NCBI GenBank assembly: GCA_034429745.1 | Contig: DAOUFY010000035.1 | Location: 1 to 47,106 of the forward strand | Reading direction: 5' to 3' | DNA length: 47,106 nt | Source: JBAXBF01 sp034429745 | GTDB taxonomy: Bacteria; Chloroflexota; Anaerolineae; Anaerolineales; DRKV01 | Part shown: positions 16,673-26,063 of the stretch, piece by piece | Numbering within the stretch: the stretch's first letter is position 1 | How the letters are laid out: every line of letters begins with the position of its first letter | Translations under genes and position numbers: made by a program | The notes under the pieces: model-generated | Told to the model about the DNA's origin: nothing | Database searches by the model: none | What the model saw: only the letters and a program-made list of their open reading frames with translations

Positions 16673-18634
16673 ATGAAACGGTTGTTGTTTATTTTTATGA
16701 GTTTGCTGATAGTCACAAGCATTGTTCTGTCGTCTTGCGCACCTCAAAAAGAAATTGTTGTCGTTACCGCAACACCAGAGGTCAAAGAATTTAAATCCAA
16801 AGATCCTAAAACAATGGTATATACAACGTATGGCGATCCGGAAAACCTTGATCCTGCCTTGGACTACGAAACAGCTGGGGGATTAGTGATCTTTCAAGTG
16901 TATGAGACTCTGGTTACGTTTAAGCGTCAAAGCCCAGTTGATTTTGTACCTCAGTTGGCTACTGAATGGAAAGTCTCGGGAGATGGAAAAACCTACACTT
17001 TCACCATTCGCAAAGGAGTGAAGTTCCATAATGGAGATGAACTGACCCCTGAGGATGTGGCATATTCGTTCCAGCGCGGGTTGCTGCAGGGTTCTGCTTT
17101 TTCACCTCAACTGCTGCTTACAGAACCGATTTATGGGGTTGGCATTTATGATGTAGCTGAACTTGTGGCGGCAAAAGCTGGTCTTGAAGAAGCCCCTGTG
17201 GATGATCCCGAAGCGTTAGCAAAGGTTGATCCAAAAATTTTGCAAGAAGTATGCGAGCTGACGAAGCAAAAGATTCAGGCGGATAATGAAGCTGGGACAG
17301 TAACCTTCAATCTAGAACAAGCTTGGTCACCGTTTATTGCTACCCTAGCTCATCAGGTGAGTTCTGTTATTGATAAAAAATGGGCTATCGAGCAAGGTGC
17401 GTGGAATGGGGACTGCGCTACTTGGCAAAATCATTATGCCCGCACATCCGAAAACACCCCATTAAGGGATAAGATGAATGGCACCGGCCCATATAAATTA
17501 GAGTCATGGACGCCGGGCGAAGAGATTATCTTGGTGCGCAATGAGAATTATTGGCGAACTGAGCCGGCTTGGGAAGGAGGTCCGTCTGGCATCCCGAAGA
17601 TTGAGCGTGTTATCATTAAAAACATTGAAGAATGGGGAACACGCTTAGCGATGATGAAAGCTGGGGATGCTGATTTTACCACCGTGGATATGCTCAATGT
17701 TGCCCAGATCGATCCCCTAGTTGGAGAGCTCTGTGAGTATAACAGCTCTACGAACGATTATGATTGTCATCCAAGTGATACCCCTGATCAACCATTAAGG
17801 TTATATAAAGGAGCACCGGGAGTAACACGCGCAGATGCAATGTTTAACTTCAACGTCAATGTTGAAGGCGGCAATCCTTATATTGGCAGCGGAAAACTAG
17901 ATGGAAATGGCATTCCACCTGATTTCTTCCAAGATAAGCATGTCCGTTTAGCTTTTAACTATTGTTTTGATTGGGATACTTATATTGCTGAAGCTTTAAA
18001 TGGCGAAGCTGTTCAAGGTGTTGGTGTGCTCATCCCCGGCGCTCTTGGTTGGGATCCAGAAGGGAAAAAGTATTCCTTTGACTTGGAAAAATGCAAAGCA
18101 GAAATCGAACAGGCATGGAATGGCGAGGTGGCAAAGAATGGTTTCCGCTTCCAGTTAGCTTACAACTCGGGTAATATGGTGCGCCAAACAGTTGCTCAAA
18201 TTATGCAATCCAATTGGCAGCAAGTTGATCCGAAGTATAGAATTGAAGTGCTTGCTCTGCCTTGGCCAGCTTTTAATGACGCGCAAAAGAACAAACGCTT
18301 GCCATTGTTCATTAGCGGTTGGCAAGAAGATATTCATGACTCGCATAACTGGGTGCAACCCTTCTTAGTAGGAGATTACGCAGTACGCCAAAATATTCCT
18401 GCTGAGCTTATAGCTCAATTTAAAGAATTGGTGTCTGCGGGTGTAGCCGAATCCGATCCGCAAAAGCGAGCTGAAATATACAAGAAGCTGCAGGATATGG
18501 ACTATGAGAATGTATTGGCTATCCGACTTGGTATTCCAACCACACGCTGGTATGAGCAGCGCTGGGTAAAGGGTTTCTATTACAACCCAATTTACCCCAA
18601 TGAATATTATTTCTACGCATACTCAAAAGAGTAA
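16673..18634 (+). CDS. Peptide-type ABC transporter substrate-binding lipoprotein
   Basis: Extracytoplasmic family-5 solute-binding protein (653 aa). The signal peptide has a basic start, a hydrophobic core and the lipobox LSSC with C22 as the lipidated residue. The mature part begins with NLDPALDYETAGG and has the family segment TEWKVSGDGKTYTFTIRKGVKFHNGDELTPEDVAYS and later AFNYCFDWD. It is longer than the usual 500-560 aa, with added segments near residues 150-210. GGAGG lies just upstream of the ATG. Substrate class is oligopeptide-like by family; nickel, glycoside or other ligands also occur in this family. Confidence 0.92.
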   Translation: MKRLLFIFMSLLIVTSIVLSSCAPQKEIVVVTATPEVKEFKSKDPKTMVYTTYGDPENLDPALDYETAGGLVIFQVYETLVTFKRQSPVDFVPQLATEWKVSGDGKTYTFTIRKGVKFHNGDELTPEDVAYSFQRGLLQGSAFSPQLLLTEPIYGVGIYDVAELVAAKAGLEEAPVDDPEALAKVDPKILQEVCELTKQKIQADNEAGTVTFNLEQAWSPFIATLAHQVSSVIDKKWAIEQGAWNGDCATWQNHYARTSENTPLRDKMNGTGPYKLESWTPGEEIILVRNENYWRTEPAWEGGPSGIPKIERVIIKNIEEWGTRLAMMKAGDADFTTVDMLNVAQIDPLVGELCEYNSSTNDYDCHPSDTPDQPLRLYKGAPGVTRADAMFNFNVNVEGGNPYIGSGKLDGNGIPPDFFQDKHVRLAFNYCFDWDTYIAEALNGEAVQGVGVLIPGALGWDPEGKKYSFDLEKCKAEIEQAWNGEVAKNGFRFQLAYNSGNMVRQTVAQIMQSNWQQVDPKYRIEVLALPWPAFNDAQKNKRLPLFISGWQEDIHDSHNWVQPFLVGDYAVRQNIPAELIAQFKELVSAGVAESDPQKRAEIYKKLQDMDYENVLAIRLGIPTTRWYEQRWVKGFYYNPIYPNEYYFYAYSKE

Positions 18635-18653
18635 AATGCAGCTCTCGGTTTTT

Positions 18654-18685
18654 ATCCCCTTCCTCTTCATGAAGAGGAAGGGGAT
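18654..18685 (+). other. Perfect palindrome between binding protein and permease genes
   Basis: A 32-nt perfect inverted repeat (stem of up to 14 bp with CATG loop) in the 74-nt gap. There is no T run on either side, so it is not a classic terminator. Such hairpins in other importer operons protect the binding-protein mRNA and lower permease expression; that role is inferred here. Confidence 0.7.
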
Positions 18686-18708
18686 TCATTGCAATTATAG
18701 AGGTTGAT

Positions 18709-19773
18709 ATGTGGCGTTATATTCTTAGGCGTTTGCTGCTCATTCCTTTTACTTTATTTGGGGCTACCGTATTGGTATTTTTGTTTATCCAATTCCTTAC
18801 CCCGGTTGAGCGAGCATCGTTGTGGATGAGAGACTTGCCTCGCAACCAAGCAGCTTGGGATTCGGCAATTAAGCAGTATTGTCTGGATTGCCCAATAACT
18901 CTTCAATATTGGAACTGGCTGGTTGGAAGGCGCGATCCTATCAGTGGGGAAATGGTAGGCGGTATTTTACGCGGCCAACTGGGCTACTCGCAGTCGGGCA
19001 AACAGTATATCAGCGAGATGATTGCCCGCCGCTTTCCGGCAACCCTTGAGCTGGCGCTTTGGGCTGTTTTCCCTGTTGTTGGTGGAGGCATTGCTTTAGG
19101 TGTTCTCTCTGCAGTTCATCATAATAAGTTGATAGACCAACTGGCAAGAGTTTTCAGTATTGTGGGGTGGTCTTTTCCGACGTTTGTGTTTGGTTTATTA
19201 GTATTGATGTTCTTTTATGCTAAATTGGGGCTTTTCTTGCCTGGCCGGCTCTCGGATTGGGCAGTAAAAGAAGTGATGAGCAATTCTTTTATTACTTATA
19301 CTGGCTTATACACCATAGATTCTCTCCTCAATGGGAGACTGGATATTTTTATTGATGCCCTACGTCATCTTGTTTTGCCCATTATTACGCTGGCTTATGT
19401 TGACTGGGCATTATTGCTGAGAGTTACACGCTCTTCCATGTTGGAAACACTGCATCAGGATTATATTATTACAGCAAGGGCTAAAGGATTAGCGGAGAAG
19501 GTTGTTATTAATACCCATGCTAAACCTAATGCGCTGATTCCTGTTGTAACGACTGCCGGCTTTTCTGTAATCATGCTGTTAAACGGCGTCGTTATTACTG
19601 AAACGGTGTTCAATTACCCCGGCATTGGCTCCGCTGTAGCAGAAGCAGCTGTTCAGCTTGATGTGATTACTACACTTGGGTTTATTTTATTGAATGGGTT
19701 GATCCTTATTTTGTCGAATTTAGTTATTGATATTTTGTATATCTTCATTGATCCACGAGTTACCTTGGAGTGA
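18709..19773 (+). CDS. ABC importer permease (OppB/DppB type)
   Basis: First membrane subunit (354 aa, about six helices). It opens with the family signature RYILRRLLLIPFTLFGATVLVFLFIQFL. The long extracytoplasmic segment after helix 1 is typical, and the EAA coupling loop is at ITARAKGLAEKVVINTHAKPNALIPV. The C-terminal TETVFNYPGIGSAVAEA segment is also characteristic. Its stop overlaps the possible GTG start of the next permease. Confidence 0.93.
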   Translation: MWRYILRRLLLIPFTLFGATVLVFLFIQFLTPVERASLWMRDLPRNQAAWDSAIKQYCLDCPITLQYWNWLVGRRDPISGEMVGGILRGQLGYSQSGKQYISEMIARRFPATLELALWAVFPVVGGGIALGVLSAVHHNKLIDQLARVFSIVGWSFPTFVFGLLVLMFFYAKLGLFLPGRLSDWAVKEVMSNSFITYTGLYTIDSLLNGRLDIFIDALRHLVLPIITLAYVDWALLLRVTRSSMLETLHQDYIITARAKGLAEKVVINTHAKPNALIPVVTTAGFSVIMLLNGVVITETVFNYPGIGSAVAEAAVQLDVITTLGFILLNGLILILSNLVIDILYIFIDPRVTLE

Positions 19774-20864
19774 AGAAGGCTATGAATAAAGTACCTAATC
19801 AAAATTCCAATCATCAGGAAAAAGACCAGCAACAAGTTCTGAGTGAGCAAGCATTGGCTGAGGAATATGCCATTCGCCCAACGCCAACTATCGTGCGTTG
19901 GTTTGGCATGGAAGGTTACTTGTTCTTAAAAGGTTTAAGAACAAACCCTCTTTCAATGATTGGAATGCTTATCATGGCCGTATTTGTGATGGTGGCTATC
20001 TTTGCTCCAATAATAGCTCCTCCTTTGCATGCGGATGACCCATATACAATACCGCGTGATGGCTTTAGTCCTAACCCCAAACCGCCTATGTCGCCATGGA
20101 CGCGGTTTCCTCCGCCTAAAGCTTTTTGGCTTAAACCACTTACTGGATCAGAACAATGGGTGCACGTACTTGGTACGACTAGTGGGCAATGGGATATCTT
20201 TTACGGCATTGTTTGGGGAACCCGCACTGCTTTTTTTGTAGGCATTGTCGTAACCTTGGCAATGCTTGTCATAGGTTTATTCATCGGTTCAGTAGCCGCA
20301 TTTTATGGCGGAATGGTTGATATGATTCTGATGAGAATAACTGATATTTTCATGGCATTTCCTTATCTTGTAGCAGCATTGACGCTTTCAGCTGTGCTTA
20401 CGCCTTTGATTGGTAAAAGCTTAGCTCCTGCGATCATCGCTTTGATCTCTTTTGGATGGATGGGTTATGCGCGTCTTATTCGCGGCGATATTCTTTCAGT
20501 GCGTGAACGCGATTATGTGATGGCAGCGCGTGTAATTGGCGCTAAAGACAGCCGTATTCTATTGTTGCATATTCTGCCGAATGCTATCTTCCCAACATTG
20601 GTGTGGGCTTCGATGGATGTTGGTTCAGTGGTTCTTTCATTTGCGGCATTAAGTTTCCTTGGGGTAGGTGTTGAAGTGGGTTATGCAGACTGGGGGCAAA
20701 TTATTGCCTTTGCCCGCAATTGGATTACTGAGTTGGATGACTATTGGTATATCGTTGTCTATCCAGGAATTACTTTATTGCTTTTTGTGTTATCTTGGAA
20801 TTTGCTGGGTGATGCTGTAAGGGATATTTTTGATCCGCGTCTGCGTGGTACGAAAAAGACGTGA
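19770..20864 (+). CDS. ABC importer permease (OppC/DppC type)
   Basis: Second membrane subunit (364 aa) with a hydrophilic N-terminal tail of about 60 residues, then FLKGLRTNPLSMIGMLIMAVFV. An EAA loop is seen at AARVIGAKDSRILLLHILPNAIFP. The start is uncertain: GTG 19770 gives a 4-nt overlap with the previous stop, while ATG 19782 (four codons later) has GGAG 11 nt upstream and is equally plausible. It is the last gene of the importer set. Confidence 0.92.
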   Translation: MKKAMNKVPNQNSNHQEKDQQQVLSEQALAEEYAIRPTPTIVRWFGMEGYLFLKGLRTNPLSMIGMLIMAVFVMVAIFAPIIAPPLHADDPYTIPRDGFSPNPKPPMSPWTRFPPPKAFWLKPLTGSEQWVHVLGTTSGQWDIFYGIVWGTRTAFFVGIVVTLAMLVIGLFIGSVAAFYGGMVDMILMRITDIFMAFPYLVAALTLSAVLTPLIGKSLAPAIIALISFGWMGYARLIRGDILSVRERDYVMAARVIGAKDSRILLLHILPNAIFPTLVWASMDVGSVVLSFAALSFLGVGVEVGYADWGQIIAFARNWITELDDYWYIVVYPGITLLLFVLSWNLLGDAVRDIFDPRLRGTKKT

Positions 20865-20886
20865 TCGTTGCTTAATCCTATTCCAT

Positions 20887-20938
20887 AAGGAAAACCACAC
20901 ATTTCAAAGGAAGCTCAGCAGAAGGGTTTCCTTTTTTT
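20887..20938 (+). terminator. Terminator after the importer operon
   Basis: AAGGAAAACC (20887-20896) can pair with GGTTTCCTT before a seven-T run ending at 20938. A shorter alternative stem uses 20906-20912. Either gives a hairpin plus T tract. Confidence 0.65.
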
Positions 20939-21026
20939 ATTTATATCGAGAAGAAGTTATATAGCAGACTTAAACTTGCCTATTTCTAGGATATTTTAAT
21001 CTATCAATCCGAGTGAAGGATAGAGC

Positions 21027-21055
21027 TTGACTTTATGAAGAAAATAATTTATACT
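21027..21055 (+). promoter_or_regulatory. Promoter of the MarR/exporter operon
   Basis: TTGACT at 21027-21032, 17-nt spacer, TATACT at 21050-21055; each box matches consensus at 5 of 6 positions. Confidence 0.75.
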
Positions 21056-21070
21056 TTTAAAAGTTTAGTT

Positions 21071-21101
21071 ATTAAATGATTAAAATAATTAATCATTTAA
21101 T
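21071..21101 (+). promoter_or_regulatory. Inverted-repeat operator, probable MarR autoregulation site
   Basis: A perfect 12-bp AT-rich inverted repeat (21071-21082 and 21090-21101) with a 7-nt spacer. It lies about 10 nt after the predicted transcript start and 28 nt before the MarR ATG. Position and symmetry suit a roadblock operator for the dimeric regulator encoded next. Confidence 0.65.
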
Positions 21102-21128
21102 TGGTAAAATATTAATCTAAGGAGTGAT

Positions 21129-21605
21129 ATGAGATTATCAGATCATCAATGCCTGCGGCTTGTACATTCGCTGTTTAACATAACCCGGGCTTATGAAAAG
21201 GAGATTGAACGCAAGGTTTTTCATCTGCAGCCTTCCTTGAGCATTCAAGATTTAGGGATGTTGGTGATATTGGGGCTATATGCTCCGATGACTTCGCGCC
21301 AACTATCAGAAAAGATGGAGATCAGCCCGGCGATGACTTCCCTATGTGTGCAGAAGTACGTCGAAAATGGCTTGTTGTATCGCGAGCAAGATAAAAATGA
21401 TCGTCGCAACTGGTGGCTATACCTAACTGATGAAGGTCAAGAGCTTTTTCAAAACCTCATCAGTTCAACCGTTGATCTAACTGGAATATTTTTAGCCGGC
21501 TTGGAGGAAAATGAGCAGTTGCAGCTCCACAACTTATTGGAAAAGATGCTGCGGCAGCTTACCCAAGCTCTGCCCCATCTTCAAATTAAGGAGCGGATTT
21601 ATTGA
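21129..21605 (+). CDS. MarR-family transcriptional regulator
   Basis: Winged-helix repressor (158 aa). The core HTH is MTSRQLSEKMEISPAMTSLCVQKYVENGLL (about 59-88), followed by the MarR wing REQDKNDRRNWWLYLTDEG with the family D-x-R-R arginines. Flanking helices give the dimer interface. ATG 21129 has AAGGAG at 21119-21124. The stop TGA overlaps the next ATG (TGATG), tying it to the exporter genes. Such regulators often respond to small aromatic or lipophilic molecules and control efflux; the inducer here is unknown. Confidence 0.93.
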   Translation: MRLSDHQCLRLVHSLFNITRAYEKEIERKVFHLQPSLSIQDLGMLVILGLYAPMTSRQLSEKMEISPAMTSLCVQKYVENGLLYREQDKNDRRNWWLYLTDEGQELFQNLISSTVDLTGIFLAGLEENEQLQLHNLLEKMLRQLTQALPHLQIKERIY

Positions 21606-24019
21606 TGGAAATACCGAGAAGACGAATGCGGCCGCGCTGGCGAAAAATATTGCAAGACCTAAACGGGAATAAAACGCGCACTTTTTTAGTTGTCATGTCC
21701 ATAGCTATTGGGGTGTTTGCCGTAGGTTTTGTCAGCACTGCTTTTACAATTTTACTGGCAGATATGGACGAAGACTATCAATCAGTAAACCCACATGGAG
21801 CGATCATTGCTTGTGCACCATACAATGAGGAGTTATTAAATTCGCTCAGCAAGGTACCTTATGTAAAGCAAGTAGAGGGACGCAGTGCATTATCAGTTAG
21901 AGTAAAGACCGCGCCTGGAAAGAAAGTTTCAATGACTATTCTTGCGGTGCCAAAAATTGGAGAAATGCAAATAGACCGTTTGCGTATGACGGATCAAACA
22001 ACGCCGCCGGAATTAAAAGACAAAGAAATTTACATTGAGCGTTCTGCGCTGCTGGCGCTTCCCAACCTGAAAGCTGGTGATTCTTTAGAAGTGGAATTAA
22101 TGGATGGTCGCAAACGATCTTTACGGGTTGCTGCGATTGTCCATGATGTTACAGCCGCACCTTATATATTCACCAATCGCATGAGTGCTTATGTGAATTT
22201 AAATACCATGGAGTGGTTAGGAGGTGTGCGTGCTTATAATCAGGTATATCTCAATGTAACTGAGCGGCAAACAGATAAGCAATTTGTTGAGTCAGTAGCC
22301 CAAGCTGTGGCAGAAAAAATTCAAAAAAGCGGAATAGAAGTCTATAGTACGTATATTTTTCAACCGGGGCGCCATTATGCAAGCGATTTTACATTGGCAA
22401 TTGGCATGCTGTTAGGTTTTCTCGGCGCGCTGGCGGTGCTTCTCAGTGCATTTTTAGTGGTCAATACCATTATTGCTCGTTTGGGACAGCATATTCCGCA
22501 AATTGGCATAATGAAATTGAATGGAGGCAGTTCAGGGCAAATCAGTGGAATTTATTTGCTGTTAGTGTTTGCGTTTGGGTTATTGGCTTTTGTTATAGCT
22601 GCTCCGCTTTCAGCTCCGCTAGGGTATGTAGCTGCAAAAATGATCAGCCAAGTCTTTAATTTCAACTTAAAGCCTTTTCGAGTACCGCCCATTTCCATAG
22701 GTTTGGAACTTTTTGTAGCGTTTTTTATCCCATTTATTACAGCTCTTTATCCGCTTATTAATGGTACGCGAATTACAATAACTGAAGCAATCGCTAATTA
22801 TGGCATTGCTAAAAGTTGGAACTCAGGCGTTATTGATCGGATGGTCGAAAAGATACGCTTACTGCCGCGCCCTTTGCTAATATCCTTGCGCAACACCTTT
22901 CGGCGCAAAGGACGGCTGATTCTTACTTTATCAACTCTTGTATTAGCAGGTGCAATTTTCATCTCGGTGTTCAATCTTTGGTCAGTTATTGACGTGATGA
23001 TGGATGATGTATCTGGCTATTATTTAGCTGATGTAACGGTTACCCTATCACATCCCTATCGGAAAGAATTAATAATACCCATGCTTCTATCTATTCCGGA
23101 AGTAGTGGAAGTGGAAGGCTGGGGAATAAGTTCGGCTCAGTTATTGACCAGTGATAAGAAAACCTCAACAGAAATTGTGATTATTGCTCCACCAGCTCAT
23201 TCAAAACTGATCCAACCAGTAATAACTGCGGGAAGGTGGTTAGAAGCGGATGACGAAAACGCTTTGGTTGTCGGCAATCACCTGCTGAAGGAAAGACCTG
23301 AAATCAAAATTGGGGATGAGGTGGTGATAAAAATAGATGGAGTTGAAACGAAGTGGGAAATCGTTGGCAACTATCAGATTGCTGGAATGATGGCTGCACC
23401 AATTGTTTATGCAAACAATGAATATTTAGAGAAGGTGAGGCATGATAGCGGGCGCGCAGCCAGTTTCCGAGCTTTGTTGGCTCATCATGATGGCGAAACG
23501 GAAAAAAAGGTGCTAACGATTATGGATGAAATATTAGAAAAGGCTGGCATTCCCGTTAATCAAATAATCACGCGTACCCAATTCTTTTCTGGGATGATCG
23601 CTTCCATGAATGCCATAGTTTTGGCACTATTGATTATGGCAGTATTAATTGCTGCAGTTGGAGGGTTAGGCTTAACTGGGATGATGAGTATGAATGTAAT
23701 GGATCGTACTCGAGAAATTGGGGTGATGCGATCCATTGGTGCTTCGGATGGAATGATTTACCTCATGGTAATAGCTGAGGGGTTAGTTATTGGTTTAGTA
23801 AGTTGGTTGATTGGTGTACTGCTGGCTTTACCCTTAACCTATATATTATCTTATGTTTTTGGATTGGCTTTGGTAAATTCTCCTTTAAGGGCGGCATTTT
23901 CTCCGAGCGGTTATGTGATTTGGTTATTGATGATCAGCGTGATAGCAATAGGCGCGAGTTTTGTGCCAGCCAGAAAAGCAGCGAATTTAACTATCCGTGA
24001 GGTGTTGGCTTATGAATGA
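21605..24019 (+). CDS. FtsX/MacB-type ABC permease, copy 1
   Basis: Large membrane protein of about 804 aa with two FtsX-like modules. Helix 1 (about residues 28-50, RTFLVVMSIAIGVFAVGFVSTAF) leads into a MacB-type extracytoplasmic domain, then three helices at about 265-385. A second helix-domain-helices unit starts near 430 (RRKGRLILTLSTLVLAGAIF) and ends with the TREIGVMRSIGASDGMI coupling segment. ATG 21605 overlaps the marR stop; AAGGAG is 11 nt upstream, and a TTG at 21602 is the alternative. The partner is the ATPase gene that overlaps its end. Exporters of this type use a mechanotransmission cycle on peptides, lipids or drugs; the substrate is unknown. It is closely similar to the permease at 26064. 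Confidence 0.9.
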   Translation: MEIPRRRMRPRWRKILQDLNGNKTRTFLVVMSIAIGVFAVGFVSTAFTILLADMDEDYQSVNPHGAIIACAPYNEELLNSLSKVPYVKQVEGRSALSVRVKTAPGKKVSMTILAVPKIGEMQIDRLRMTDQTTPPELKDKEIYIERSALLALPNLKAGDSLEVELMDGRKRSLRVAAIVHDVTAAPYIFTNRMSAYVNLNTMEWLGGVRAYNQVYLNVTERQTDKQFVESVAQAVAEKIQKSGIEVYSTYIFQPGRHYASDFTLAIGMLLGFLGALAVLLSAFLVVNTIIARLGQHIPQIGIMKLNGGSSGQISGIYLLLVFAFGLLAFVIAAPLSAPLGYVAAKMISQVFNFNLKPFRVPPISIGLELFVAFFIPFITALYPLINGTRITITEAIANYGIAKSWNSGVIDRMVEKIRLLPRPLLISLRNTFRRKGRLILTLSTLVLAGAIFISVFNLWSVIDVMMDDVSGYYLADVTVTLSHPYRKELIIPMLLSIPEVVEVEGWGISSAQLLTSDKKTSTEIVIIAPPAHSKLIQPVITAGRWLEADDENALVVGNHLLKERPEIKIGDEVVIKIDGVETKWEIVGNYQIAGMMAAPIVYANNEYLEKVRHDSGRAASFRALLAHHDGETEKKVLTIMDEILEKAGIPVNQIITRTQFFSGMIASMNAIVLALLIMAVLIAAVGGLGLTGMMSMNVMDRTREIGVMRSIGASDGMIYLMVIAEGLVIGLVSWLIGVLLALPLTYILSYVFGLALVNSPLRAAFSPSGYVIWLLMISVIAIGASFVPARKAANLTIREVLAYE

Positions 24020-24761
24020 TATAATAATCGGAGTTGAACAGAAAACAATAAAAGAAAATCACGCTAAAGAAATGCCCATTATTGTACTGAAGGGGGTTAA
24101 TAAGACCTATGAGGTAGGTGAGAATAAAGTTGAGGCATTAAAGAATATAAATATAGAAATTCAGGCAGGCGAGTTTGTAGGGGTGTTGGGCAAATCGGGT
24201 GCGGGAAAATCTACCTTGCTGAATATGATCAGTGGTGTAGATAAGCCAACTAGCGGAGAAGTATATGTGTGCGGCGGTGCTTTACATAAAATGAACGAAA
24301 CGGAATGTTCAAAATGGCGAGGCAAGTATATTGGGGTTATTTATCAATCTTTTCAATTGCTTGCTTCATTGACGTTGATAGATAATGTTTTATTTCCCAT
24401 TGATTTTTTAGGTTCTTATCATCCTGTGCGTTCTGTAGAGTGGGGATTAAACCTTCTTCAACGAATGCAGATTGGTGAACATGCCTTGAAATACCCCTCT
24501 CAAATCTCGGGCGGGCAGCAGCAGCGAGTAGCCATCGCACGCGCTCTAGCTAATAATGCACCTATTTTAATTGCAGATGAACCAACCGGCAGTCTAGATT
24601 CAATAACAGCAGCAGCTATCATGAAAGTGTTCGAGGAGATACTCCAAGAGGGAAAGACGATCATTATGGCTACACATGACAACACGTTAGCAGCCCATTT
24701 TACTAAAACCATTCATATTTTGGATGGTGAGATCATCTCTATTGAAGATATACTTTATTAA
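24012..24761 (+). CDS. ABC exporter ATPase (LolD/MacB type), copy 1
   Basis: Cytoplasmic ATPase (249 aa from the chosen start). Walker A GKSGAGKST, Q-loop VIYQSFQLL, signature ISGGQQQR, Walker B ILIADEPTGSLDS and ATHD are intact. A hydrophilic 25-residue N-terminal lead precedes the domain. ATG 24012 overlaps the permease stop by 8 nt and has GAGG 9 nt upstream; a GTG at 23997 is the longer alternative. It should energise the preceding permease. Confidence 0.93.
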   Translation: MNDIIIGVEQKTIKENHAKEMPIIVLKGVNKTYEVGENKVEALKNINIEIQAGEFVGVLGKSGAGKSTLLNMISGVDKPTSGEVYVCGGALHKMNETECSKWRGKYIGVIYQSFQLLASLTLIDNVLFPIDFLGSYHPVRSVEWGLNLLQRMQIGEHALKYPSQISGGQQQRVAIARALANNAPILIADEPTGSLDSITAAAIMKVFEEILQEGKTIIMATHDNTLAAHFTKTIHILDGEIISIEDILY

Positions 24762-24894
24762 AGCAAAAACGTAAGCTTGATTAATTTATTAACAAGATGT
24801 AAAAATCCCCTGAACAGCAGTAAATAAGTTGAAGAATGGTGTATAATAAGAAGTCTAGCCTGTTGAAAAGCTCTATTCATTGGGAAGGGTGCTT

Positions 24895-26061
24895 ATGTTG
24901 TCAAAAATTTTTAAAAATAAAGCAGAAGAAATCGGGACGTCTTATTTAGAAAAAGCGCAATCGAAAGATGGCTCGTTGATCCGTTTGCGCAAGCTGGTAA
25001 AAGTATTTTCAAATGCAGCCGGCGATTTTACTGTTCTGAAGGGTATTGATGCGGACTTTAAAGAAGGTGAATTTATTGCCGTTGTAGGAAAATCCGGCAG
25101 CGGTAAAACGACATTGATTAATATGATCACGGGCATTGACCGTCCAACATCCGGAGAGGTTTATGTGGGTGATGTGGCAGTGCATAAATTAAGTGAAAAT
25201 CAGCTGGCAGAATGGCGCGGCCGCAATATGGGCATTGTTTTTCAATTCTTCCAGTTGCTGCCCATGCTAACTTTGCTGGAAAACGTCATGCTGCCGATGG
25301 ATTTTTGCAATGTATATGATCCACGCGAGCGGAAAGACCGTGCAATGGAATTGTTGCGTCAGGTGGAGTTGGAAGATCATGCGTATAAGTTGCCTTCAGC
25401 AATATCAGGGGGGCAACAGCAACGCGCCGCTATTGCACGTGCATTGGCAAATGATCCTCCCATTATTGTTGCTGATGAGCCGACGGGTAACTTAGATTCA
25501 CGTTCAGCGGAAGGTGTGTTCACTCTCTTTGAGAAATTAATTGAGCGCGGAAAAACCATTCTCATGGTAACTCATGATAGCAGTCTTGCCAAACGCGCCA
25601 CTCGGACAGTGCTAATCGCGGATGGGGAGATTGTCAATGAGTATGTAGCTAAGGCTTTGCCCACCCTAACCCATCAGCAGATGTTGAAAGTGTCGCGCGG
25701 TGTTGAGCCTTTGGTATATGATCCGGGGGCTATTATCGTAGAACAAGGAGATATTGGAAATCGCTTCTATATCATCACCAAAGGGTATGCTGAAGTAACC
25801 CTGCCGCGTGAGGGGCAGACTGATGTGGTTGTCTCGAGATTAGGCCCGGGACAATACTTTGGTGAAGTAGAGCTCATGATGGGTGGTGGCAGAAACGTAG
25901 CCCGAGTACGCGCTGCCCGCGATTCCTCGGTTGAGGTGATCGCTTTTGGGCAAGAGGTTTTCAATGAGCTGATGGCGGAATCGCAGACCACACGCATGGT
26001 ACTGTCAGAAATAGTTGATACACGCATTTCGGAAAATATAAGTCTTCGTTCTGCGGAGTAA
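24895..26061 (+). CDS. ABC exporter ATPase fused to a cyclic-nucleotide-binding-like domain
   Basis: Two-domain protein of 388 aa. Residues about 30-255 are a LolD/MacB-type ATPase: GKSGSGKTT, VFQFFQLLP, ISGGQQQR, IIVADEPTGNLDS, VTHD. Residues about 270-380 are a CRP/cNMP-binding fold: the YDPGAIIVEQGDIGNRFYIITKGYAEV strand region and a phosphate-binding-cassette-like GQYFGEVELMMGGGRNVARVRA with conserved Glu and Arg. There is no DNA-binding domain. Such a tail could let a small ligand gate export, or act only in folding or oligomerisation. Cassette residues deviate from the usual R-[AST] pair, so cAMP binding is uncertain. ATG 24895 is favoured by GGAAGG upstream; TTG 24880 is an alternative. 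The permease follows after 2 nt. Confidence 0.9.
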   Translation: MLSKIFKNKAEEIGTSYLEKAQSKDGSLIRLRKLVKVFSNAAGDFTVLKGIDADFKEGEFIAVVGKSGSGKTTLINMITGIDRPTSGEVYVGDVAVHKLSENQLAEWRGRNMGIVFQFFQLLPMLTLLENVMLPMDFCNVYDPRERKDRAMELLRQVELEDHAYKLPSAISGGQQQRAAIARALANDPPIIVADEPTGNLDSRSAEGVFTLFEKLIERGKTILMVTHDSSLAKRATRTVLIADGEIVNEYVAKALPTLTHQQMLKVSRGVEPLVYDPGAIIVEQGDIGNRFYIITKGYAEVTLPREGQTDVVVSRLGPGQYFGEVELMMGGGRNVARVRAARDSSVEVIAFGQEVFNELMAESQTTRMVLSEIVDTRISENISLRSAE

Positions 26062-26063
26062 AC

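Noticed and set aside
18654..18685. Intrinsic terminator in the importer operon
   Set aside because: The palindrome has no T run on either strand, so it was listed as an intercistronic hairpin instead.
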